From NCBI RefSeq assembly GCF_004359375.1, contig NZ_CP034726.1, positions 992,001-1,056,000 on the forward strand: 64,000 nucleotides of DNA. The letters are read 5' to 3'. This document shows positions 52,239 through 60,559 of this stretch, in pieces. Position numbers and translations under genes: made by a program. Source of the stretch: Acetilactobacillus jinshanensis. GTDB lineage: Bacteria > Bacillota > Bacilli > Lactobacillales > Lactobacillaceae. Every line of letters begins with the position of its first letter. The stretch's first letter is position 1. Under the pieces are notes generated by a model. The model worked only from the letters and a program-made list of their open reading frames with translations. It did not search any database and was not told where the DNA came from.

Positions 52239-53204
52239 ATGACTACTGAACAAACCATTCAAAAAATTATTAAAGCAATTCAAAGCTATTCAACGATTAT
52301 CTTACACCGCCATACTGACCCTGACCCGGATGCATACGGTTCGCAGATGGGCCTCGGAGAGATTATTAAGCATACGTTTCCCGGAAAGCATGTGTACTGC
52401 GTTGGAAAAGATGATCTAGGCCTGAGCTGGTTAGGTAAGACCGACAAGATTAAGGATGACGTCTATAAAGACGCATTAGTTATCGTTACCGATACGGCTA
52501 ACCGGCCACGGGTTGACGATCAACGCTATAACCGGGGTAAGATGCTGATCAAGATTGACCACCATCCAGATGTTGACCACTACGGAAAGCTTTCTTGGGT
52601 AAAGCCTGAAGCATCCAGTGCTTCTGAAATGATTTATGACATCTGTGCGGCGTCTCACGGTAAGTTAAAGATGAACGATAAAGCTGCTGAATTACTGTAC
52701 GCCGGCATCATCGGTGATACTGGCCGCTTTATGTTTCCGTGTACCACTAGTCACACCTTTAACGTGGTCGCTAAATTAGCCCAGTATAAATTCTCTATGA
52801 ACCAGGTCAACCAGAACGAATGTGTCGTCAGTTTACCGATTGAACGGCTTTACGGTGATTTGCAGGAACATATGCCGGTCTTCGATAACGGGACGGCTTA
52901 TTACATCATTACTCAAAAGATGATGAAGAAGTATCACGTTAACGATAATGAATTCATCTCCAAGAATTTGCCTGGTAACGTAAAGGGAATTGTCGCCTGG
53001 GCCGTCTTTACCGAACAGAGTGACGGTAGTTTTAAGGTCAGTCTACGTTCTCATAAACCTTCAATTGATCATTTAGCCGCTAAGTACAACGGTGGTGGTC
53101 ATCCGTTAGCCAGTGGTGCTAAAGTTGCTAATATGGATCAGGTTAAATCCGTAATTAAAGATTTGAAACAGTTAGTCCAAAAGTATCAAGACAGTAAGAA
53201 ATAG
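52239..53204 (+). CDS. nrnA: DHH-family phosphoesterase NrnA (oligoribonuclease / pAp phosphatase)
   Basis: 321 residues. Metal-binding motifs include HRHTDPDPDAYGS, VTDTAN and the DHH motif IDHHPD; the C-terminal DHHA1 domain ends with GGGHPLASGA. It degrades short RNA oligomers and converts pAp to AMP, like B. subtilis NrnA. ATG 52239 follows AAAAGGAT. Confidence 0.9.
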   Translation: MTTEQTIQKIIKAIQSYSTIILHRHTDPDPDAYGSQMGLGEIIKHTFPGKHVYCVGKDDLGLSWLGKTDKIKDDVYKDALVIVTDTANRPRVDDQRYNRGKMLIKIDHHPDVDHYGKLSWVKPEASSASEMIYDICAASHGKLKMNDKAAELLYAGIIGDTGRFMFPCTTSHTFNVVAKLAQYKFSMNQVNQNECVVSLPIERLYGDLQEHMPVFDNGTAYYIITQKMMKKYHVNDNEFISKNLPGNVKGIVAWAVFTEQSDGSFKVSLRSHKPSIDHLAAKYNGGGHPLASGAKVANMDQVKSVIKDLKQLVQKYQDSKK

Positions 53205-53224
53205 AATTAAATCAATTTAAAAAT

Positions 53225-53273
53225 AAAGTGTCTCATTATCGTTTAAAAGTCAACGATAATGGGACATTTTTTG
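53225..53273 (+). terminator. Intrinsic terminator
   Basis: TGTCTCATTATCGTT...AACGATAATGGGACATTTTTT. Confidence 0.85.
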
Positions 53274-53284
53274 ATGATTGAGTT

Positions 53285-54196
53285 TCATCTGAATAGATCC
53301 ATATTGACGTTAATGATCCTGAAGTAATTATGCTTCAAATACCCAATGTTTTTGCCGATTGCTTTTTTAAAGAATTTTTCGAGTCGATAGATTGGGACGC
53401 TGTTAGCATCGGTCGTCTTTTTATTAACTAAGACTAATGTATCGCCGGTGCTACTGCTCGGCAGCGCCAGGAACCTCAATTTATTTCGATCCTTTGGGAA
53501 GTCGGTCTTGACTGTGTAGTTGCAATCATGACTAAGGATCAATAATCGATGGTGTGATTTCGGGAATTTGTGGGTGTGTTTAAAATATTTAATCCAGGAT
53601 CTAGTGATTAAGTTGATCCATTCACGTGACCAGAGATCTTTAGAGGCATTGATGACCCATTTCCGGTTATTATCGTTGGATTTAAGGAGCTTCATGTGTT
53701 TGTAATACGTCATAATATTGTACTGCTTACTGTTATGAGCCAGTTTCCGAGCCATCATCAATGTTTTATGAACAGTAATCGAGTCAACTCGTGACGTGGG
53801 TTCATCTAACTGAATCTTAGCGAAGCCAAGGAATAACTGGCTTAATTCATCTTCTAACGTATTATTAAAGAGCAGGACCTGGTGAAAGTGCTTAAGCCAG
53901 GCCCAGATGTTTAGCTTTGACGTCTTAATGGTGCAGGGCGTTTCCACGTAACGTTTGGGTGACTGATAGACCAAATATTTCATGGCTTCAACAAACGCGA
54001 GCTGGTCCAAAGCGTTACTTGGGCATTCATATAGTTTACGTGAACCCTTATGATATAGTTTTCGTTTTTTCGTAAAGACGTTCATTCTAAAGATTTGATA
54101 AACATAAGCTGAAGAGGATTTACCGATGGTTTTACGGGTTGCATGGTTAACGCAACCCTTTGCGTAGATAATGTACTTATATTTTGACATAAACAT
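53285..54196 (-). CDS. Hypothetical protein (303 aa)
   Basis: ATG 54196 follows AAGGGA. The product is basic and aromatic-rich, with no signal or membrane segment. The N-terminal YIIYAKGCVNHATRKT recalls the first strand of an RNase H-like fold but without clear acidic residues. I do not recognise the family. Confidence 0.6.
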   Translation of the reverse strand: MFMSKYKYIIYAKGCVNHATRKTIGKSSSAYVYQIFRMNVFTKKRKLYHKGSRKLYECPSNALDQLAFVEAMKYLVYQSPKRYVETPCTIKTSKLNIWAWLKHFHQVLLFNNTLEDELSQLFLGFAKIQLDEPTSRVDSITVHKTLMMARKLAHNSKQYNIMTYYKHMKLLKSNDNNRKWVINASKDLWSREWINLITRSWIKYFKHTHKFPKSHHRLLILSHDCNYTVKTDFPKDRNKLRFLALPSSSTGDTLVLVNKKTTDANSVPIYRLEKFFKKAIGKNIGYLKHNYFRIINVNMDLFR

Positions 54197-54263
54197 AATT
54201 GGTCCCTTGATTCTAGTTGCTTATGTATATACGTCTAATTCGATAATTAAACCAATCTCAATC

Positions 54264-54297
54264 AAAAAAGACTGCTGATTTGGGGCAGTCTTTTTTG
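54264..54297 (-). terminator. Intrinsic terminator
   Basis: AAAAAAGACTGC...GCAGTCTTTTTTG between two minus-strand genes. Confidence 0.85.
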
Positions 54298-54319
54298 TAA
54301 TTTGGCACACTTACAAAAT

Positions 54320-54496
54320 TTACTGCTTCATCTGAGGGTTTGGCTGTTTTTCAATGGCGTTGATTAAGTTCAGCACAAGGCTTTGGTCCATAAGTGCGTA
54401 GTGGTCGATGGCGTTTCGGTTGTCTCGGCTCATTGAGATTTCAGTAATCTTACCTTCGTTACGGTAAACTTTTCTTAAATCACCTAATAAATCCAT
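54320..54496 (-). CDS. Small hypothetical protein (58 aa)
   Basis: ATG 54496 follows GGAAGGTG at good spacing and is terminated at 54264-54297. The 58 residues are charged and soluble (MDLLGDLRKVYRNEGKITEI...). SD, length and terminator support a real gene; function unknown. Confidence 0.6.
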   Translation of the reverse strand: MDLLGDLRKVYRNEGKITEISMSRDNRNAIDHYALMDQSLVLNLINAIEKQPNPQMKQ

Positions 54497-54557
54497 AATG
54501 CAACACCTTCCTAAATATTATATTCAGAAGCTCACTACTTCATGATTTAGAATAACT

Positions 54558-54571
54558 CGAAAGCGCTTTCA
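54558..54571. promoter_or_regulatory. cre-like site between small genes
   Basis: CGAAAGCGCTTTCA matches the cre consensus at 13 of 14 positions and lies between the divergent 54320 and 54722 genes. Confidence 0.6.
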
Positions 54572-54721
54572 TAAATTGCCGTAATCCTAGAAAGGGACTG
54601 TTTAATTCAAGTGGTTAGACCCATCAATTAGAAACAACGGGAATTACACATAATGATCATTATAAATAAGCATACCTAAGCGACTTAATGGCTTTATTTT
54701 AATAAATGGGGTGGTGCTGTT

Positions 54722-54937
54722 ATGAAGCGAAATAATTTTACTGACTATGAATATAACGAAAATAATGATGATGATAATTCAAATACAAATAGTAAAAAGT
54801 GGGGATGCCTAGGCTTTGCAGGAGCCGCTGCGATTATCCTGATTGTCATGGGGATCCTCGGTTCAAAAGCGTTGTTGGTTGCCGGTGCGATTCTAATCGT
54901 CGTGATCGTTGCCTTTGGGTTTGTTAAGAGCAGCTAA
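54722..54937 (+). CDS. Small membrane protein with Asn/Asp-rich N-terminus (71 aa)
   Basis: An acidic, Asn-rich N-terminal about 26 residues, then KKWGCLGFAGAAA and two membrane helices. ATG 54722 lies after GGGGTGGTGCTGTT. The same plan, including a basic residue plus GCL motif, occurs at 56043, so the two are likely paralogues. A cre-like site lies about 150 bp upstream. Function unknown. Confidence 0.6.
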   Translation: MKRNNFTDYEYNENNDDDNSNTNSKKWGCLGFAGAAAIILIVMGILGSKALLVAGAILIVVIVAFGFVKSS

Positions 54938-54972
54938 AAATGAGCCATTTATTTAAATGACTCATTTTATTT
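54938..54972. terminator. Bidirectional intrinsic terminator
   Basis: AAAATGAGCCATTTATTTAAATGACTCATTTTATTTT. Confidence 0.8.
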
Positions 54973-54992
54973 TGATTGATTTTTAATTTAAT

Positions 54993-55673
54993 TTAACCAA
55001 CGAACTCCATGGCGATGTAGTAATTCTGATCATGATGATCATAGGAAGTGCCAATTCCGATCTGCCGGAAATTTCTTGATAGGATGTTGTCACGGTGACC
55101 ATCGTAATCATCAGCATCATGATACATGGATGCGTTATTAAAGGCATTTGCTAATTGATAGCCATTTTTAGGTGCATAGTTTGCAGCACACGGTCTTAGA
55201 TTGGTTACGCATTGACCAACCGCTAAGGTGTTAACTGAACCGATTGGGCTGCTCGCAAGATTTTCACCAAAATAATGACACCTGATGTGATTGCGGTTGA
55301 TTAAATACTGGCATTCGATATGGTGCTTCCGGCTATAGTGTGAAAAATGGGTCTGGATCTGATGGCTGCGGACGTTACCGACATAGGATAAGCGTTGATT
55401 CACACTTAAATTGGGTAACTTATAATGTCGACGGTCCCGATTAACGTCAGCGATGGCTTGCTTATAAAGTTCGTAGCAGTTCCGTTCAGTTACACTGACT
55501 TTATGGCTCCGCTTTTGGGGTGATTTGCGACTGATTCCACGACTGACTCGATAGTGGTAACTATGAACTCGACTAGCTGAACATGCGTTAGTCGTAAATC
55601 CAAAGCATAAAATTAAGCCCAATACAACTAATTCTTCAAATATACGATGCAAAATCCATTCCCTGATCATCAT
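54993..55673 (-). CDS. Secreted CAP-domain (SCP/PR-1-like) protein
   Basis: About 226 residues from ATG 55673; GTG 55679 is possible. The hydrophobic N-terminus ends near NACSAS; the Cys there is not in a clear lipobox. The CAP domain covers the C-terminal 140 residues: HQIQTHFSHYSR, FGENLASSPIG, the YDGHRDNILS histidine motif and IGIGTSYD. The third CAP protein in the window. Role unknown. Confidence 0.78.
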   Translation of the reverse strand: MMIREWILHRIFEELVVLGLILCFGFTTNACSASRVHSYHYRVSRGISRKSPQKRSHKVSVTERNCYELYKQAIADVNRDRRHYKLPNLSVNQRLSYVGNVRSHQIQTHFSHYSRKHHIECQYLINRNHIRCHYFGENLASSPIGSVNTLAVGQCVTNLRPCAANYAPKNGYQLANAFNNASMYHDADDYDGHRDNILSRNFRQIGIGTSYDHHDQNYYIAMEFVG

Positions 55674-55679
55674 TTCCAC

Positions 55680-56042
55680 ATCTGCCTCGTTAATTATTTA
55701 TAGATATTCACACCTTTAATTGCATAGTTCAATCGAATGTTTACATTTATAATAATAACCAATTAATCTTAAATTGGTAATACTTTTTTGACAATTGTAA
55801 CATTTAATTTTGCGAATTCAGTGCTAAATTAATGTACATCACCTCAAAATATTATATACTGTAAATAGTCTTAATTGATTTTTGTTATATAGCATGAAAA
55901 AGCCAGCTGGATAATTATTTCCAGTTGGCTTTTTTGTCTACAACGACTCTAATGGTAAAAATCAACATTTTAAAACGTGGGAATTGCCAAGCAGAAGTTG
56001 CCAGAGGATGCCTAAAATAAAAACTGAAAATGGGGTCTTAAT
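55680..56042. other. AT-rich intergenic region with orphan terminator
   Basis: A -35-like TTGACA at 55788-55793 has no good -10, and a TATACT at 55855-55860 has no good -35. A strong hairpin with T-tract at 55898-55937 (AAAAGCCAGCTGG...CCAGTTGGCTTTTTTG) follows no gene on either strand, so a short RNA is possible. Confidence 0.45.
55898..55937. terminator. Orphan intrinsic terminator
   Basis: AAAAAGCCAGCTGG, a short loop and CCAGTTGGCTTTTTTG. Confidence 0.7.
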
Positions 56043-56276
56043 ATGGCATCGAATAGTTTTTATCAAAACAACAATAATACTGATAACGGTAATCACAACA
56101 AGCGCGTCGGTTGCTTATCCACCGCTGGTGCGTCCATTTTTGCAATCGTTATTCTTGCGCTAATGGGCTCAGAAGGAATTCCGATCGTGATTGGCATCGT
56201 TGGTGCGTTATTTATTTACGTTTGTGTCTATATATGTATCAGGGTGGTTAAAGCACACCATAGCGATGATGAATAG
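56043..56276 (+). CDS. Small membrane protein with Asn-rich N-terminus (77 aa)
   Basis: Same plan as the 54722 product: Asn-rich start (FYQNNNNTDNGN), KRVGCLSTAGAS, two membrane helices and a polar tail (KAHHSDDE). The ATG has only a weak SD (TGGGG). Followed by a terminator at 56298-56334. Function unknown. Confidence 0.55.
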   Translation: MASNSFYQNNNNTDNGNHNKRVGCLSTAGASIFAIVILALMGSEGIPIVIGIVGALFIYVCVYICIRVVKAHHSDDE

Positions 56277-56297
56277 ATTAATAATCTCTGTAAAATA

Positions 56298-56334
56298 AAT
56301 GCACTACTTTTTAAAAAAATAGTGCATTTTTGAT
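56298..56334. terminator. Bidirectional intrinsic terminator
   Basis: AATGCACTACTTTTT...AAAATAGTGCATTTTTG. Confidence 0.8.
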
Positions 56335-56353
56335 TTATTATGATTTTGAATAT

Positions 56354-57133
56354 TTAGATTAAATGATAATGCTTTAATCCTTTCGCAATCCCATCTCGAT
56401 CATCGGTATCCGTTACGAAGGATGCATTGTCTTTACATGCTTTCACTCCGTTACCCATGGCAATACCATAATCAACCTGATCAAGCATCTCAATGTCATT
56501 GGCACCATCACCAAAGGCGTAGGTGGGGATATTCTGTAGGTGTAATTTCTTTAGCAAGATTTGGATTCCAAGCTTCTTACTGACGCCGACTTTAGTAACG
56601 TCAAGCGTATAAGGATTATTTCTTAAGATGTGTAACTGACCTTTGAAATGATTAATGTAATCTAAGTCGTGGCCATCCTCTTTATGTGTGAATACGTGGA
56701 CGAAAACAATGGGATGACTTTGGTAAAATTTCTTGTTGACCGGGGGATTCAGAGTAATTCGGTGTGCATAAAAGTCAGTTGTTAATGCATTAGCTTGGCT
56801 AAGAACGATTTGGTATGGATCCTGAAAATCTAAAGCATTATGATACTTTGACGCCATGTTAACTAAGTTCTCCAATACAGGTGTAGGAATTGCGATCGTA
56901 TTTAATGGTTTGCCCTGGTATTGAAGATATCCACCATTATTACAGATTAAAGTTTGAATGCCGGTCACTTTGATGATTGATTTAATCATCGATGTGTTTC
57001 GACCGGTGGAAATAACGGGTAAAACGTTATTTTTACGTAACTGATTCAAAGCTTTCAGTGTACTGGCTTGAACTTTTTGTTTGAATCTAAAAGGGTATTA
57101 TCTAAGTCGAAAAAGACAACGGCCTTATACATG
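56354..57133 (-). pseudogene. Cof-type HAD phosphatase broken by a one-base frameshift
   Basis: ATG 57133 begins MYKAVVFFDLDNTLLDSNKK, exactly as in the intact HAD gene at 12991. The frame is then lost and stops at FKPVH. The rest (VQASTLKALNQLRKNN... to GDGANDIEM near the end) continues one frame over to TAA at 56354. The break lies at an A5 run on the coding strand (57078-57074), where one base appears missing. The long second frame can start at ATG 57046 but then lacks motif I. Either a recent pseudogene, a slippage site or an assembly error. Confidence 0.8.
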
Positions 57134-57164
57134 TTATTCATTCCTTGTTAAAAACCATTAGTTC

Positions 57165-57210
57165 CGAGACGAAAAAGCGACCTAACTATTAAAAATAGCC
57201 AGGTCGGTAA
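57165..57210 (-). terminator. Intrinsic terminator after the EamA gene
   Basis: On the minus strand GACCTGGCTATT...AATAGTTAGGTC followed by GCTTTTTC. Confidence 0.7.
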
Positions 57211-57314
57211 AAGACAAAATATATAACAAATGCTTTTAACATCTTTAGAATAACACATTATACCAGAGATTAAAGAATAGATGCTTGATGTTTATTTTAA
57301 CTGAAAAACGGGAT

Positions 57315-58223
57315 TCATTTAACTGCTTTTACATGGAACCACTGCAAGAATGTGATCGCAGCAATTACCATAACGGCACCGATAATCTCAATCACGTTAA
57401 CACTCATACTGAAGAAGATAATGCCTAGGACAAACGCAGTAATTGGTTCAACGGCATCCGTTAGACTAACGACTTCTGATGGGGCAAATTTCGATGCCAT
57501 CAAGAAGATCATAAATGATAAAATCGTTCCTAATAAAATGATGCCACTCATACTAATAACTAGTGTCGGTGTGATCTTAGGGGTATCGATCCAAAATGGT
57601 CGGTCAATATTAAAAGCAAGGCCACTGATGAAAGCTCCCCAGCCTACGATCAGGATTGGTGAATAGTGCTGTTTGATTAACGGTCTGGGTAGCGTTAAGT
57701 ATAAGGCCTGAGCTAATCCGGCTCCGATGCCCCACATCAGGGATATCTTGCTGATGGATAATTCTGATAAATCACCTTTCGTAAGGACTAATGTAATTCC
57801 AATCATAGCAAGGATAAAAACAATGACATCACCAAATAACGGCCGAGATCTTTGAAAGATAATCGTTCCAATTAAAACAAAAAGTGGTGATAGGTATTGC
57901 AAGATTGACATCATCGCTGCATTACCGCCATCTTGAATACAAAGGTATGAAGCTAAGAAATTGAAGCTCATCCCAAAAATTCCGTAACAGACGATACACA
58001 CGATGGACCTGAAATCTTTAAAGACGCTAAATATCTTTTTGCCGTAAAGCATTAAACAGATTAACAGTAGAATGATCCCCGCAAACAAGGGTCGAATCGA
58101 TAAGAACCACTTTGCCGGGACCGCTTCATTCTGCGAAACAAATTGAAGTAACGTATCAGCGGCACCACATAAAAAGGAAGCCAAGATGGCTAACAAAATT
58201 CCTTTAGTAATCTTTTTATTCAT
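57315..58223 (-). CDS. EamA/DMT-family transporter
   Basis: 302 residues with ten membrane helices in two EamA repeats. The GAADTLLQFVSQN and EVVSLTDAVEPITAFVLGII regions fit drug/metabolite exporters of this family. ATG 58223 has no strong SD (AGTGGTG). Substrate unknown. Confidence 0.82.
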   Translation of the reverse strand: MNKKITKGILLAILASFLCGAADTLLQFVSQNEAVPAKWFLSIRPLFAGIILLLICLMLYGKKIFSVFKDFRSIVCIVCYGIFGMSFNFLASYLCIQDGGNAAMMSILQYLSPLFVLIGTIIFQRSRPLFGDVIVFILAMIGITLVLTKGDLSELSISKISLMWGIGAGLAQALYLTLPRPLIKQHYSPILIVGWGAFISGLAFNIDRPFWIDTPKITPTLVISMSGIILLGTILSFMIFLMASKFAPSEVVSLTDAVEPITAFVLGIIFFSMSVNVIEIIGAVMVIAAITFLQWFHVKAVK

Positions 58224-58343
58224 TGATAATCACCACTTTATAAACATTATGTATATTTATTGAATATATGTTTGTTATTACTGCAATATATGTTTATATC
58301 GTAGCATTAAAAATACGTAATTCCAATTTTTTAGCGTAAATAA

Positions 58344-58382
58344 AAATCCTCACTAATTGTGTTAGTGGGGATTATGACTTTA
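58344..58382 (-). terminator. Intrinsic terminator
   Basis: ATAATCCCCACTAACACAATTAGTGAGGATTTTTATTT read on the minus strand. Confidence 0.75.
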
Positions 58383-58386
58383 GATA

Positions 58387-59157
58387 TTATATGTTCTTAC
58401 AAAAGGCCACGAAATCGATAACTATTAATGATGTCACGATATAAATTAAACCTAGGCCCAAGAACGTTAACCACATCACCGTTGCTTTCCATAATAGCGT
58501 GATCAATCCCGATGATAGTCCTAAGAACGCTACCAATATATAGATGATGATTAATAGACCGATCCAGTAGGGTAATCCTGAGTACACGTTTCGCATATCG
58601 TCGCTTGATAATCCGTATCCGGTGCTGGAAATCATGACAATTAAAATCAGATAAATGATTAGCTGCCAGCTAAAATTTCCGAAGGGATACATTACGTTAG
58701 TTAAAGCAAGCTTAAATGCACCTGATAAATTGTAAGCACCGCTGTAGTTGTACGTAGGAGTACTAAATAGGAAGCCATGAATCATCCATAACACTTCGGA
58801 ACACACAAAACAGGGCGCTAAACCGGTGAAGAAGTTGCCTAATGATTCGTACAAATTACCAGCGTGCCAATAATGATTAACGTAGCCTAGGTTACCAGTA
58901 TATTGGTAAGCTCTAGGTTCCAGTAGACTAAATTTTCCGATGCAATGCAGAAAAATACAAGCTGTAATTAGGTGGGCAAGTTCATGAATGATGACGCCTA
59001 ATCCGCCAATCACGATCTGACTATTATTACCAAAATTATCGACTAGCCGTTGCTTAGTGTAATTACCTAGCAGTCTGAGAATTTCAGCAGTAACCAAGGG
59101 CATGATTACTAAGGCCAGGAGCATAAATATTATTAAGTGTCCATTAATGTAGTTCAT
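58387..59157 (-). CDS. Membrane protein with HExxH metalloprotease motif
   Basis: 256 residues, about seven helices. A membrane-embedded GGLGVIIHELAHLITACIF (about residues 51-69) supplies HExxH, and an Asp/Asn-Pro partner typical of site-2 proteases is not certain; MYPFGNFSW is a possible counterpart. Likely an M50-type or related intramembrane metalloprotease-like protein. Substrate unknown. It stands alone between terminators. Confidence 0.6.
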   Translation of the reverse strand: MNYINGHLIIFMLLALVIMPLVTAEILRLLGNYTKQRLVDNFGNNSQIVIGGLGVIIHELAHLITACIFLHCIGKFSLLEPRAYQYTGNLGYVNHYWHAGNLYESLGNFFTGLAPCFVCSEVLWMIHGFLFSTPTYNYSGAYNLSGAFKLALTNVMYPFGNFSWQLIIYLILIVMISSTGYGLSSDDMRNVYSGLPYWIGLLIIIYILVAFLGLSSGLITLLWKATVMWLTFLGLGLIYIVTSLIVIDFVAFCKNI

Positions 59158-59187
59158 TTTTGAGCCTCGATTGATAAGTAAAATTAA

Positions 59188-59225
59188 AAGGACAGTGATT
59201 AATATATCACTATCCTTTTAAAAGT
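59188..59225 (-). terminator. Intrinsic terminator
   Basis: AAAAGGATAGTGATATATTAATCACTGTCCTTTTAATTTT read on the minus strand. Confidence 0.8.
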
Positions 59226-59239
59226 TATTTAATAATCAA

Positions 59240-59743
59240 TTAAAATTCGCTATTTATTACTTTAAAGTTGTAAGAATAGCCTTTACGAGAGTAATTATCA
59301 TTCATTAAACGGCGGCCTAAATTACTGGAGAATTTCATGTAAGTACGGCGGCCATGCTTGTATACGGTGATACTACCATGACCTTGTCCAGCAACGCTTA
59401 TAACGTGTCCAGTAATTAGATAGGTATTTTCATTAAGTTTTCTAGTTCTAACGTTACTTAATCCAAACGGGTCTGAGCCACCTTTTGGCATTAACGTTGC
59501 CGATGAACGATTTAGGTTAACTAAGTTTCTTTCGTCATGACGAATGTGGCCACGGATGTATTTATAGGAAGCGTAATGACCTCTGATTGCGGCAGGGATA
59601 CCACGGTAACTAGCGTGATAGACACGATGCGTACGTCGGTGTCGAGCGTTAACGACGTTATTATTACTTGAAGCAACACCCACGCTGGCTAACATAAGTG
59701 CAGCAACGGATCCCGTTAAGATTCTTTTCAATGTTTTATTCAT
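59240..59743 (-). CDS. Secreted protein, unknown (167 aa)
   Basis: ATG 59743 follows AAGGAAGG; the longer upstream frame lacks an SD. A signal peptide (MNKTLKRILTGSVAALMLASVGVAS) is followed by a basic, His/Arg-rich region (RHRRTHRVYHASYRG) and a C-terminal beta-rich part (YLITGHVISVAGQGHGSITVYKHG). Lactobacilli carry many such small secreted proteins. Function unknown. Confidence 0.68.
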   Translation of the reverse strand: MNKTLKRILTGSVAALMLASVGVASSNNNVVNARHRRTHRVYHASYRGIPAAIRGHYASYKYIRGHIRHDERNLVNLNRSSATLMPKGGSDPFGLSNVRTRKLNENTYLITGHVISVAGQGHGSITVYKHGRRTYMKFSSNLGRRLMNDNYSRKGYSYNFKVINSEF

Positions 59744-59976
59744 TAATTTTGCCTTCCTTATGAATATTTCACCTAAAATATACCATTTGACGAGCACCAT
59801 GTTAATAGGGATTATCCACTTTTTTGGCTTATTATTACGTTCATTTAATATAGCGTCATGCTTCTGTAACACTCTCATAATCACTCTTTAATATCCGTCC
59901 TCTAATATAACAATTGTCAGGTTGATCGAGAGGTCAACAAATTGAAAGCAATCGTTATTCAGAAAGGAATTACTTT

Positions 59977-60465
59977 ATGAGTTCTTTACTTAATAAAAAA
60001 TCTAGTAAATCATTCGTCTTCTATTTAGTTTATACCGTCTTAATTACCGGTCTATTATTCATCGGTGTGTCTGGTAATATTCATGCCGATACCGCCACTA
60101 GTCATCAGGCTAGTAATACTCAGTACAAAAACCAGAATAAGACTGAATTAATCCAGAAGACCACTCATAAAGCTAAGGCCAATAAAAAGGCTAATAACTG
60201 GTTCAATGATGGCTTAAGTAAACGTAACTTAAAGGCTCGTGCCTGGGTTGCTTGGCACGAAAGCCGAGACGAATGGAACGTTTTAAGTTACGGTGGCCGT
60301 TGTATTGGTTACTTCCAAATGGATCCTGCTTACTTAGGTAAGCGTCATGGTCACGTTAATTTAAATCATAAACATCAGGTTAAAGTTGCTGATGCATATG
60401 CTAAGTCCCGTTACGGTTCTTGGGTCAACGCCAAAAAGTTCTGGCAGGCTCATCACTGGTACTAA
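59977..60465 (+). CDS. Secreted lytic-transglycosylase-like protein
   Basis: 162 residues. A hydrophobic signal (residues about 14-36) ends at IHAD. The C-terminal part has the lysozyme-like pattern WVAWHESRDEWNVLS (possible catalytic Glu about residue 93), GYFQMDPAYL, VADAYAKSRYGSWVNAKKFWQAHHWY, common to transglycosylase-like and Apf-type wall proteins of lactobacilli. It would cleave or remodel peptidoglycan. ATG 59977 follows AAAGGAAT. Confidence 0.8.
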   Translation: MSSLLNKKSSKSFVFYLVYTVLITGLLFIGVSGNIHADTATSHQASNTQYKNQNKTELIQKTTHKAKANKKANNWFNDGLSKRNLKARAWVAWHESRDEWNVLSYGGRCIGYFQMDPAYLGKRHGHVNLNHKHQVKVADAYAKSRYGSWVNAKKFWQAHHWY

Positions 60466-60511
60466 TTAATTCGTTAATCAATTAGATTTCCTTAATCTCA
60501 TAAATAGAAAA

Positions 60512-60553
60512 AGAAGTCGTGATGCTTTTATACATCACGACTTCTTTTTTGTA
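60512..60553. terminator. Bidirectional intrinsic terminator
   Basis: AAGAAGTCGTGATG...CATCACGACTTCTTTTTTG. Confidence 0.85.
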
Positions 60554-60559
60554 TAAACG

